The position numbers were made by a program, and so were the translations under genes. DNA of 11,451 nt from DATEZO01 sp035255485 (GTDB lineage: Bacteria > Pseudomonadota > Gammaproteobacteria > Burkholderiales > Burkholderiaceae_D). Position 1 is the first letter of the stretch, and each line of letters starts with the position of its first letter. The DNA lies in the NCBI GenBank assembly GCA_035255485.1, contig DATEZO010000273.1, positions 1-11,451 of the forward strand. Reading direction: 5' to 3'. Below are positions 1 through 7,496 of this stretch, piece by piece. The notes below the pieces were generated by a model. That model had not been told where the DNA came from. It did no database searches and saw only the letters and a program-made list of their open reading frames with translations.

Positions 1-2048
1 GCAATGGTGCCGTTGATTGCATCCAGCAACGGCCAGAACGGGGCCTTGCCATCCTTGCCGAATTTCCCCGGCGTATAGTTCAGCCGGCCGTTATCGATCC
101 GGCCGTTCACGCTGAATTCGCCTTTTGGCCTGGCCGCGGCATGCTCGGCACGAAACGGAAAGCTCGCCAGATCGCCCTTGAGCCGGATATCGACATCCCT
201 GGCGGTTCCGCCGATCAGACCGCCAACCAGCCAGTGGCGCAAGTCTTCATGCGTATTCGATGGCAGATAACGGCCTATCTGCGCAATCTCGAAGCGTGCG
301 ATATGTCCGGTCAGGTCGATTGCGCCCAGCGCCTTGCCGGAATGCGGCGCAAGCGACATCAGATGCTTGCCGGACAAGGCGCCAGACAAACCCTCCTGCG
401 CAAATTCCATGCTATGCACTTCAAGCAGAAGCTGATCGTTGCCCTGAAAAGTCCAGCCTGCGTCCATTGTCAATTGATCGAATGGCATGACAGGATCGGG
501 CAAGTAGCCCGGCAGATTGAATGTGAGCTGGCTGGATGCCAAATTGAGGGTGCCGCCGCGATCACTGGCATCGATCCGGCCGGTCAGATTCGCGAATCCC
601 GGAATCGCCGGCACTGCCGCTTGTGCCGCTGATGTCGCTGTTTTCGGTCGGGCCGGACGCGGCGCTTGCGCCTTCATGGACAAGCCGTTGAACTGGCCCT
701 TGATGTTATACGACGAAATGGCAGGATAAGCGCCCTGCCATTGCGCGGAAAAATCCTGCAGCTTGCCGCTCGGTGAGAAATCGGCCAGCATTTTCAGTTG
801 CGCTGCCGATAGCGGCAGGCGCTCCACGAAATTCGCCAGCATTTGCAGGTCCAGCGATTTCACGCTGACCCCGGTTTTTTCAGGCTGCCCGTTCCGGGCG
901 GGGCGATATGTTTCGCTGACGGTGGTGGATGGCAGCACAAGGCCATCCTCGGTTTCCAGTGAAAAATCGGATAACGCAATCGTATGGCCGCGCGCGCCGA
1001 AGGCCGGTGCGGCATCCATTATCCTTGCATCAAAATCTTCACGCACCGAGACGCGGCCGCCCAGTCGCATCAGATTCAACGGCTGCAAGTCGGCGCGCAG
1101 GCGCGCCGACACATCGGACAGCATCAGGTCGGCGGTCAGGTTGGCGATTCTGGCGCGATCGAAATCGAGCCAGGCGCGCACCTCGCCTTTGCCTTGCCGG
1201 ATATCGAACGGGTAATCGAAATAACGCTTCCAGGCCGCCAGATCAGTATGGCGCAAATCGGCATACAGTTCGCCCTTCCATTGCGCGGCATCGGATATGC
1301 GCTGCGCGAAATGCGGATGGCTGAACACGGCGCGTACATCGAGCGGCGCGGCAAACGATGCCGGCGGCGTTGCATTCAGTGCAAACCGGTGATGCAGCCA
1401 TGCATTGCGCAGCACCAGGTTGACACCTTCCAGCGCCAGTTCCGGCGCATTGCGCTTGCGGTCATTCCAGCGCAGCCGGCCATCCCGGATCACGATTTCG
1501 CGCTGCGACAAGACCCAATCCGCTCCCTTGCCGTCGCCGCTCTTTTGCGTATCGATGAAAATACCGCCGACGAACAGCTTGCCGTTTTCATCTCGTTCGA
1601 TATCCAGGTCCGGACGGCTGATCGCCAGCGAATACAACCGTACCTCGGCTGTCGGCACCGACCACCATGAAAACGTCGCGGCCACCCCCGGCAGATTCAG
1701 CGCCGTGCGGCCATTGCGATCGTGGATCGCAACACCGCCCAGGAACAGGTAGGGACGCAGGCCGCGCCACGAGGCATAAATCGTTGAAATCGTCACCGGC
1801 TGGCCGATGGTGCGCGTGGCCATCTGCTCCACCTCGCCCTTGTAGCGATCGATATTCGGCAGCACCGCATAACGCAAGGTCAAAAACAATACGGCAAAGA
1901 GAAAGTAGGCAACCACCAGCAGTTTGATGATGGCGCCCAGCACATGATGCGTAGCGATGTTGGTGTAGGCATAACATTGCCGCGCCAGACGCCAGTAATC
2001 GGAGAAACGATTGCCTGCCGCAGGGGAATTGACTTGATCTGTGGGCAT
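1..2048 (-). CDS. yhdP: YhdP-family AsmA-like envelope protein, N-terminal 682 residues (3' end outside window)
   Basis: The minus strand is open from an ATG at 2048 to the left edge, giving 682 codons without a stop. An in-frame TAA lies two codons upstream, so the start is ATG 2048 (or the adjacent TTG at 2051); no convincing Shine-Dalgarno is visible. Residues 1-35 are polar, a single hydrophobic helix spans about 36-58, and a long beta-rich periplasmic region follows (PNIDRYKGEVEQMATRTIGQ, then WRGLRPYLFLGGVAIHDRNG). This is the layout of YhdP/DUF3971 proteins of the AsmA/TamB group, which are usually about 1,250-1,400 residues, so roughly half is missing here. In enterobacteria YhdP, TamB and YdbH redundantly move phospholipids between the inner and outer membranes; the same role is inferred here. 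It is transcribed divergently from glnE. Family assignment is firm; exact function is inferred. Confidence 0.88.
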   Translation of the reverse strand, partial: MPTDQVNSPAAGNRFSDYWRLARQCYAYTNIATHHVLGAIIKLLVVAYFLFAVLFLTLRYAVLPNIDRYKGEVEQMATRTIGQPVTISTIYASWRGLRPYLFLGGVAIHDRNGRTALNLPGVAATFSWWSVPTAEVRLYSLAISRPDLDIERDENGKLFVGGIFIDTQKSGDGKGADWVLSQREIVIRDGRLRWNDRKRNAPELALEGVNLVLRNAWLHHRFALNATPPASFAAPLDVRAVFSHPHFAQRISDAAQWKGELYADLRHTDLAAWKRYFDYPFDIRQGKGEVRAWLDFDRARIANLTADLMLSDVSARLRADLQPLNLMRLGGRVSVREDFDARIMDAAPAFGARGHTIALSDFSLETEDGLVLPSTTVSETYRPARNGQPEKTGVSVKSLDLQMLANFVERLPLSAAQLKMLADFSPSGKLQDFSAQWQGAYPAISSYNIKGQFNGLSMKAQAPRPARPKTATSAAQAAVPAIPGFANLTGRIDASDRGGTLNLASSQLTFNLPGYLPDPVMPFDQLTMDAGWTFQGNDQLLLEVHSMEFAQEGLSGALSGKHLMSLAPHSGKALGAIDLTGHIARFEIAQIGRYLPSNTHEDLRHWLVGGLIGGTARDVDIRLKGDLASFPFRAEHAAARPKGEFSVNGRIDNGRLNYTPGKFGKDGKAPFWPLLDAINGTI

Positions 2049-2226
2049 CAATTAAAAAGGTGAATAAGGCGGCTCGGCGTAAAATAAAGCGAATGTGGCC
2101 ATTATCGCGGACAGACGGTCCGGCCACGCAGCGAAATTTGGAAAACAGTCCACTCGATCCGCCCCAAAAGCGCCAACATCAACCTCAATTCTTTCATATA
2201 TTGTGACTCGATCTTCTTTGACCAGC

Positions 2227-4926
2227 ATGGTTGCCTCACGGTTCTATCGCCACTGGGCGAATGCGGATGCCACACGCGCCGACATGGTGGCGAATCTTGC
2301 CGAATCATCACTGCACCGCGCGATTTTCGCCGAAATTGTACAAAAAGAAGCCGCCAAAGGCATGCCGCTGCATCGCGCGATGCGCCGTTTGCGCAACCTG
2401 GTGATCGCGGTATTGATCGAACGCGATCTCTGCGGCCGCGCCGATCTGGGCGAGGTAGTCGACACCATGACGGCATTCGCCGATTTTGCGGTACAGAGCC
2501 ATGTTACCGCATTGACCGCCGAACTGATCGCGATGCACGGCACGCCGATCGGTGAAGAATCCGGGCGCGAACAGCAAATGATCGTCATCGGCATGGGCAA
2601 GCTGGGCGGTGGCGAATTGAATGTGTCGTCCGACATCGACCTGATTTTCTGCTATCCCGAAAACGGCGAGACAGTCGCCACCATGCCGGAACAGCGATCG
2701 CTATCGAATCACGAATTCTTCACGCGGCTCGGCAAAAAACTGATCGGCGCCCTGTCCGAAATCGCGGAAGACGGCTTTACCTTTCGCGTCGACATGGCAT
2801 TGCGGCCCAACGGCAACTCCGGCCCGCTGGTCGCCAGCTTCGGCATGGTGGAAGAATACCTGATCGTACAGGGCCGCGAATGGGAGCGTTATGCCTGGGT
2901 CAAGGCGCGCGCGCTGACCGGGCATGCCGAGGATATTGCCGCGCTGGAGAGCATCGTCAGGCCGTTCGTGTTCCGGCGCTATCTCGATTTCGGCGCGATA
3001 GAGGCGCTGCGCAACATGCATGCGCAGATCCGGGCCGAAGTCGTGCGTCAGGAAGCGCGCCACCCCGACCGCAACAACATCAAGCTGGGTCGCGGCGGCA
3101 TTCGCGAAATCGAATTTCTGGCGCAGGTATTCCAGCTGATCCGCGGCGGCCGCGATGCGGCGCTGCGTGACCGCTCGACCCGCGCCACGCTGCGCACGCT
3201 GGCTGAAAAACAGCTGCTGGCACCGGACATCGTAGCCCAGTTGCTGGAAGACTATGCCTTCCTGCGCAACCTGGAGCATCGCCTGCAATATCTCGACGAT
3301 GCGCAAACCCACACGCTGCCGGCCAGCGAAGCGGATCGACTGACGGTCGCGCAAATGATGGGATGTGCCGATACCGCATCGCTGCTGCGCGAACTGGACG
3401 CGCGCCGCGTCTTTGTCGCCGCGCAGTTCGACGCCATCTTCAGCGACAAGCACAGCGGCGACGCTCCCGATGCGGAAGCGGCTGCCGGCCGCGCCCTGCA
3501 GGCGGCATTGTCCGGCACCGATAACTGCGACGCCATCAAGGCGCAGTTGACCACGCTGGGCTTCGACGATGCTGCGACAGCGGCACAGCGCCTGCAAGCA
3601 ACCTGGCAATCGCCACGTCTGCAGCCTCTGCCCGAATCGAGCCGCAACAAGCTGGCAACATTGATCAATGGCGCGCTGCCGCTGGTCGCCAAGGTCGCCG
3701 ACAGCCATTCCGCGACGCTTGGCCGGTTGCTGGATTTCCTTGAAACAATTGCCCGCCGTGCCGCCTACCTGGCGCTGCTGATCGAATATCCGCATGCACT
3801 GGAGCGCGTGATCCGGATGATGAGCGCCAGCGATTGGGCAGCCAAATACCTGACGCGCCATCCCCTGTTGCTCGATGAACTGCTGGACGGCAAGGCGCTG
3901 CAGGCCGCACCCGACTGGCATGCCTTCGCAGCAGACTGCCAGCGTGCGCTGGAAGCCAGCGCCGGCGATACCGAGCGGCAAATGGATATCCTGCGCGAGA
4001 TGCACCATGCGCAACTGTTCCGGTTGCTGGCGCAGGATCTCGAAGGCAATCTGACGGTGGAGCGCTTGGCCGATCACCTGTCGGCACTGGCCGATGTCCT
4101 GGTGGCGCAAACCATCCAGGCGGCATGGCGCACGATCGCCAGCCGGCATCGCGACATTCCGCGCTTTTCCGTGATCGCCTACGGCAAGCTGGGCGGCAAG
4201 GAGCTCGGCTATGCCTCCGATCTGGACGTCATCTTCCTGTTCGACGACGACCATCCGGAGGCGCCCGCCCTGTACGCGAAGCTGGCGCAGCGCTTCATCA
4301 CCTGGATGACCAGCCACACTTCCGCCGGCATCCTGTTCGATGTGGATGTCGCGCTGCGTCCGGACGGCGCCAGCGGCCTCCTGGTATCGAGCGTCGCCGC
4401 CTTTGAAAAATACCAGGCAGCCTCCGCCTGGACCTGGGAGCATCAGGCCCTGACGCGGGCACGTTTCTGCGCCGGCGATGCCGCCATCGGCGCGCGCTTT
4501 GAAGCGATCCGTGAAAACGTGCTGCGCAAGACGCGCGATACGGCGCAACTGAAGCAGGATGTGCTCGCCATGCGGCAGAAGATGCGCGAGGCGCACCCCA
4601 ATCGCAGCGCGTTGTTCGACCTGAAGCATGATGCCGGCGGCATGATCGACATCGAATTCATGGTGCAATACCTGGTGCTCGGCCACGCGGCCCAATATCC
4701 GCAACTGACCGGCGACATCGGCAATATCGCGCTGTTGAAGCTGTGCGGCGAACTGGGCCTGATCGATGCGGCGCTCGGCATCGATGTCGCCAATGCATAC
4801 CGGACCTTTCGCAAGCTGCAGCACCAGATCCGGCTGCAGGGTGAAGACCGGGCGCGGGTGGAACCGGCCTCGGTGGCGGCCGAAGCAGAGCAGGTCAGGC
4901 GCTTGTGGGGCAATCTGTTCGGGTGA
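2227..4926 (+). CDS. glnE: Bifunctional glutamine synthetase adenylyltransferase / adenylyl-removing enzyme
   Basis: GlnE attaches AMP to, and removes it from, the conserved tyrosine of glutamine synthetase, under control of PII (GlnB/GlnK) and glutamine. Two nucleotidyltransferase modules are visible. The N-terminal deadenylylase module has GMGKLGGGELNVSSDID at residues 122-138 (metal ligands D136, D138). The C-terminal adenylylase module has YGKLGGKELGYASDLD at 652-667 (D665, D667). Each is followed by the expected helical segment, for example GRGGIREIEFLAQ and DAGGMIDIEFMVQYLV. From ATG 2227 the protein is 899 residues; E. coli GlnE is 946. The frame stays open upstream to GTG 2095, with other candidate starts at GTG 2203 and TTG 2218. 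I chose 2227 because recognisable family sequence begins at MVASRF; no candidate has a clear ribosome-binding site. The gene is intact to TGA 4924-4926. Its last ~80 codons recur downstream at 6241-6479. Confidence 0.95.
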   Translation: MVASRFYRHWANADATRADMVANLAESSLHRAIFAEIVQKEAAKGMPLHRAMRRLRNLVIAVLIERDLCGRADLGEVVDTMTAFADFAVQSHVTALTAELIAMHGTPIGEESGREQQMIVIGMGKLGGGELNVSSDIDLIFCYPENGETVATMPEQRSLSNHEFFTRLGKKLIGALSEIAEDGFTFRVDMALRPNGNSGPLVASFGMVEEYLIVQGREWERYAWVKARALTGHAEDIAALESIVRPFVFRRYLDFGAIEALRNMHAQIRAEVVRQEARHPDRNNIKLGRGGIREIEFLAQVFQLIRGGRDAALRDRSTRATLRTLAEKQLLAPDIVAQLLEDYAFLRNLEHRLQYLDDAQTHTLPASEADRLTVAQMMGCADTASLLRELDARRVFVAAQFDAIFSDKHSGDAPDAEAAAGRALQAALSGTDNCDAIKAQLTTLGFDDAATAAQRLQATWQSPRLQPLPESSRNKLATLINGALPLVAKVADSHSATLGRLLDFLETIARRAAYLALLIEYPHALERVIRMMSASDWAAKYLTRHPLLLDELLDGKALQAAPDWHAFAADCQRALEASAGDTERQMDILREMHHAQLFRLLAQDLEGNLTVERLADHLSALADVLVAQTIQAAWRTIASRHRDIPRFSVIAYGKLGGKELGYASDLDVIFLFDDDHPEAPALYAKLAQRFITWMTSHTSAGILFDVDVALRPDGASGLLVSSVAAFEKYQAASAWTWEHQALTRARFCAGDAAIGARFEAIRENVLRKTRDTAQLKQDVLAMRQKMREAHPNRSALFDLKHDAGGMIDIEFMVQYLVLGHAAQYPQLTGDIGNIALLKLCGELGLIDAALGIDVANAYRTFRKLQHQIRLQGEDRARVEPASVAAEAEQVRRLWGNLFG

Positions 4927-4957
4927 ATCACACGCTTACATACTGGGGCTTGTATTC

Positions 4958-4987
4958 TTTAACAGCCGCATTTCTACTTCGTATTAT
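4958..4987 (+). promoter_or_regulatory. Possible sigma-70 promoter for the DUF488-racemase pair
   Basis: A TATTAT box (4982-4987, 5 of 6 to consensus) lies 18 bp after a poor -35 match TTTAAC (4958-4963), in an AT-rich stretch unlike the GC-rich surroundings. The predicted start of transcription would be about 55 bases before the DUF488 ATG. No terminator hairpin is visible after glnE, so read-through from glnE is also possible. This is pattern recognition only. Confidence 0.3.
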
Positions 4988-5048
4988 CGATTTTTTTAAG
5001 CATACTCCCTATTTTTAATGACATTCCGGATCATTGGAGGACAGTACA

Positions 5049-5435
5049 ATGGCGATCAGCATCGTGCGTTTGGGCAGTCCGCGTGCCCCGCAGGAAGGAC
5101 TTCGCATCGGCACGGTGCGCCGGCCGCCACGCGGGGTGCGCAAGGAAGACTACGCGGCAAAGGATTTCTACGATGTCTGGTATCCCAATCTTTCCCCGAG
5201 CGAAGATTTGGTGAAGGAAGCCCAGGCCGCCGGCGATGACAAGTCCTGGGCCCGCTTCAAGCGGAAATTCGCCGCCGAAATGAAAAAATCCGAGGCGAGC
5301 CGCACGCTGGATTTGCTGGCAGCGCTTTCCCATCGCACCAACCTGGCGATCGGCTGCTACTGCGAGGATGAAGAACATTGCCACCGCTCGGTGTTGCGCG
5401 CCTTGCTGGTCGAGCGCGGCGCCGATATTCGTTGA
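5049..5435 (+). CDS. DUF488 family protein, 128 aa
   Basis: This small soluble protein has no signal peptide or membrane segment. ATG 5049 is chosen because a strong Shine-Dalgarno GGAGG (5036-5040) precedes it by 8 bases; an ATG at 5034 lies upstream of that site and is unlikely to be used. Residues 4-28 (SIVRLGSPR...GLRIGTVRRPPRG) and 37-50 (AKDFYDVWYPNLSP) match the typical start of short DUF488 proteins. Near the C-terminus, GCYCEDEEHCHRSVLRALL (102-120) holds the family's hallmark cysteine/CHR cluster (C103, C105, C111, H112, R113). Length is normal for the family (about 115-130), so the gene looks intact. The biochemical function of DUF488 is not established; the Cys/His cluster could bind metal or act in redox or nucleic-acid chemistry, but nothing here decides it. 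It is followed 118 bases later by the racemase gene on the same strand, and the two probably share a transcript. Confidence 0.88.
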   Translation: MAISIVRLGSPRAPQEGLRIGTVRRPPRGVRKEDYAAKDFYDVWYPNLSPSEDLVKEAQAAGDDKSWARFKRKFAAEMKKSEASRTLDLLAALSHRTNLAIGCYCEDEEHCHRSVLRALLVERGADIR

Positions 5436-5553
5436 GTTCCGCCGAGGGCGGCGACATTGCCATGCAAGCCCACGTCCATTCGTTCGACGGTGGCGTCCAT
5501 CAGCCGACCGGCCGCTTCCCGATGCAACCGATTTCGAGAGACTACCGTCAGCC

Positions 5554-6261
5554 ATGAAACACAACCACCCCATTCCGCACATCGGCATCGTCGCCTGCTC
5601 GTCCGAAGGCGCGGCGCTGTGTTATCGCACTATTTGCGCGGAAGGCGCACAATTCTTCGGCGCGCATGCGCATCCGGAAGTGTCGATGCATACGCATTCG
5701 CTGGCCGATTACATGGCCTGCATCGCCCGCGACGACTGGCAGGGCGTGGGCGAGCTGATGCTGTCTTCCGCGCGCAAGCTGGCACAGGCCGGCGCCGATC
5801 TGCTGATCTGTCCCGACAACACGATCCATCAGGCACTGCCCTTCATCGAGGCGCGTTCGCCAAAGCCCTGGTTGCATATCGCGGATATCGTGGCGGCGGA
5901 CGCGGCCACGCGCGGCTTTCGCCGCATCGGCCTGACCGGCACCCGATTGCTGGTCGAGAGCGAGATCTATCCGGAACAACTGGCGGCACGCGGCCTTGAC
6001 TACCTGCGCCCGGACCCGGCCGCGTGCGCGGAAATCGACCGCATCATCATGGAAGAGCTGATCCTCGGCGTGTTCAAGCCCGAGGCGATTGCCTATTTCC
6101 AGCAGGTGATCGGGCGAATGAAAGATTCCGGCTGCGACGCGGTCGTGCTCGGCTGCACCGAGATTCCGCTGATCATGAACGAGGCAAATTCGCCGTTGCC
6201 GGTACTCGATTCCACGCGCCTGCTGGCGCGCGCGGCGCTACGGCCCAATATCCGCAGCTGA
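5554..6261 (+). CDS. Aspartate/glutamate racemase-family protein, 235 aa, with a glnE-derived C-terminus
   Basis: The protein belongs to the Asp/Glu/hydantoin racemase superfamily, PLP-independent cytosolic enzymes that usually use two cysteines to epimerise an amino acid. It opens with IGIVACSSEGAALCYRTI (residues 10-27). The first half-site is LLICPDNTIH (84-92) and the second is VVLGCTEIPLI (198-207), with the expected catalytic Cys201. At the first half-site the usual C/T-N-T is D88-N89-T90, with a cysteine two residues earlier (C86), so the acid/base pair may differ from canonical racemases and the substrate is uncertain. Start ATG 5554 is where family similarity begins; the ribosome-binding site is weak (GAGAG at 5536-5540). 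Residues 1-229 look native, but the codons for the last six, RPNIRS, and the stop lie in sequence homologous to glnE. The original C-terminal few residues were therefore probably replaced, with little expected effect on the fold. Confidence 0.85.
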   Translation: MKHNHPIPHIGIVACSSEGAALCYRTICAEGAQFFGAHAHPEVSMHTHSLADYMACIARDDWQGVGELMLSSARKLAQAGADLLICPDNTIHQALPFIEARSPKPWLHIADIVAADAATRGFRRIGLTGTRLLVESEIYPEQLAARGLDYLRPDPAACAEIDRIIMEELILGVFKPEAIAYFQQVIGRMKDSGCDAVVLGCTEIPLIMNEANSPLPVLDSTRLLARAALRPNIRS

Positions 6262-6479
6262 CCGGCGACATCGGCAATATCACGCTCTTGAAATTGTGCG
6301 GCGCGCTGGGATTGATCAATCCGAGACTGGCCGGCGAGGTAGCCGATGCGTATCGCCTGTTCCGCGAGCGGCAGCATCAGATCTGGTTGCAAGGCGCGGA
6401 TCAGGCACGCCTGGAGCCGCAACGGGTCGCGCATGAAGCAGAACAGGTCAGGCAGCTATTGAGCGCAATTTTCGCCTAC
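6241..6479 (+). pseudogene. glnE: Second, 5'-truncated copy of the glnE 3' end
   Basis: Read in the frame beginning at 6240, this segment encodes AQYPQLTGDIGNITLLKLCG, followed by GLI, then AYRLFRERQHQIWLQG and HEAEQVRQL. It aligns without gaps to the last 78 residues of the intact GlnE (bases 4688-4926, constant offset 1553). By hand count 53 of 78 residues are identical. There is no start codon and no 5' part of the gene. The frame differs from that of the racemase, whose stop TGA (6259-6261) falls inside the homologous block. At the position of the real glnE stop the copy has TAC, so the frame runs on to TGA 6654-6656 through unrelated sequence. The reading frame has survived without stops despite one-third divergence, which argues the sequence was functional until fairly recently. 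It is almost certainly not expressed as a useful protein. Confidence 0.9.
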
Positions 6480-6847
6480 GGTCGACGATTTTATACACCG
6501 CCCTGTATTTTTAATACACCTCCGTATTCATTACGAATATGGCACTATTTTTACCTATACCCCACGTACATTCGTAGAATTACCCTGGTTTGCATGCGTC
6601 TGGGTCGATTACTCCTCTTTCCACCATTTTCGTGGCGTTCAGCGCGAATACCGTGATGCTCTTTGCATCGCATCATGCATCAACCCGCGTGACCGACACG
6701 CTACCAGCGACACTGGGGGCTGAAAAAAACGATCCTCGTACCTAACGATACTGATACGCGCTACGAGAGGTACCTCTGACATTGGTCAATCTACGCCTTG
6801 TGTCCGGCGGGATAATTGGCATTTCGACTACGTTAACGGAGAATTCG
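6480..6847 (+). other. Gene-free region between the glnE remnant and the cytochrome c gene
   Basis: No convincing gene is seen on either strand. The first ~100 bases are AT-rich and resemble the spacer after the intact glnE (compare 6486-6532 with 4988-5034). A perfect 12-base palindrome AGAGGTACCTCT lies at 6766-6777, preceded by CTCGTA (6735-6740), which is inverted as TACGAG at 6762-6767. These could be an operator for the cytochrome gene. A ~50-codon open frame around 6594-6746 resembles nothing I know. The Shine-Dalgarno for the cytochrome gene, GGAGA, is at 6838-6842. Confidence 0.5.
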
Positions 6848-7270
6848 ATGCCAACGCTTCTGAAACTCACTGTAACTGTGGTATTTGCTGCAATTGGCAT
6901 ATCCGCATTCGCGCAAGGAAAGTCGGATAGAGTGGACTTGGGCAAATACGAATTCCAGGCAAATTGTGCCAGTTGCCATGGTGTCGATGGAAAGGGCAAT
7001 GGTCCTATCGTAAGCCAGTTGAAGAAAGCGCCACCTGATCTGACGGTGGTGGCAAAAAACAATGGCGGCGTCTTTCCGTTTTCCCGGCTATACGAAGTGA
7101 TTGAAGGCGCAGACGTCGCGTCGCATGGAACGCGGGAGATGCCGGTATGGGGATGGGAATACAAGGTCCAGGCCGGCGAGTATTCTCTCGATCCGGCAAA
7201 CAGCGAAACATTCGTGCGATCACGCATTCTTGCTTTACTCGAATACATAAACCGCCTGCAAGTAAAGTAG
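6848..7270 (+). CDS. Exported monoheme cytochrome c, 140 aa
   Basis: ATG 6848 follows a good Shine-Dalgarno, GGAGA, at 5 bases spacing. Residues 1-22 form a typical Sec signal peptide (LLKLTVTVVFAAIGISAFA) with likely cleavage after Ala22, so the mature protein acts in the periplasm. The single haem-binding motif CASCH is at residues 40-44 (haem-linked C40 and C43, axial His44), followed by GVDGKGNGP. The likely sixth ligand is Met98 in GTREMPVWG. This is a class I c-type cytochrome of the small electron-carrier kind, of normal length. No oxidase, dehydrogenase or haem-lyase gene lies beside it, so its redox partners cannot be named. It stands alone between the glnE remnant and the converging gap gene, and probably ends at the shared hairpin at 7497-7523. 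Confidence 0.88.
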   Translation: MPTLLKLTVTVVFAAIGISAFAQGKSDRVDLGKYEFQANCASCHGVDGKGNGPIVSQLKKAPPDLTVVAKNNGGVFPFSRLYEVIEGADVASHGTREMPVWGWEYKVQAGEYSLDPANSETFVRSRILALLEYINRLQVK

Positions 7271-7496
7271 CGGGTATCGAAGTTCAACTTGGCTGTAACC
7301 AACAAGCATGGTAATGCCCTGGCTTTCCCGTACCTATCGGTGCATCCGGCGAGGCAACCGCCAGCGCCGGCATGGATCATGGATTGTCGGGAGTACATGA
7401 GAGCCGGAATGGCGAACAAAATCTGAAGAATTCTCTCGATTTCGCTGCTTTTCAAATTTTGAGCGGACAACAGCTGCAAGATGCTGTTTCCATATA

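Noticed and set aside
141..1752. Several plus-strand open frames opposite yhdP
   Set aside because: The minus strand is continuously open with a membrane helix and YhdP-like sequence; the plus frames look like composition artefacts.
2108..2122. Small inverted repeat CGGAC-AGACG-GTCCG between yhdP and glnE
   Set aside because: Five-base arms are common by chance in GC-rich DNA and no promoter element aligns with it.
2701..4824. Long minus-strand open frame (707 codons) opposite glnE
   Set aside because: It is the antisense shadow of a GC-rich gene; its translation is rich in Q, G, R and A with no recognisable domain, while the plus strand encodes unmistakable GlnE motifs.
5438..5455. CCGCC/GGCGG hairpin just after the DUF488 stop
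   Set aside because: Short stem with a 3-base loop and no T-run; not convincing as a terminator.
4688..6479. Integrative element with attachment-site repeats targeting glnE
   Set aside because: Integrases using gene 3' ends leave short, near-identical direct repeats; here the repeat is about 239 bases long, strongly diverged, and no integrase is present in the window.
6024..6656. Treating the 210-codon plus frame as a real gene
   Set aside because: Its first third is an out-of-frame reading of the racemase, the middle is the glnE remnant and the end is unrelated spacer; it has no suitable start or family match as a whole.
6742..7479. 245-codon minus-strand frame over the cytochrome c gene
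   Set aside because: It covers a clear cytochrome with signal peptide and CASCH motif on the plus strand; its own translation resembles nothing and has no good start signal.
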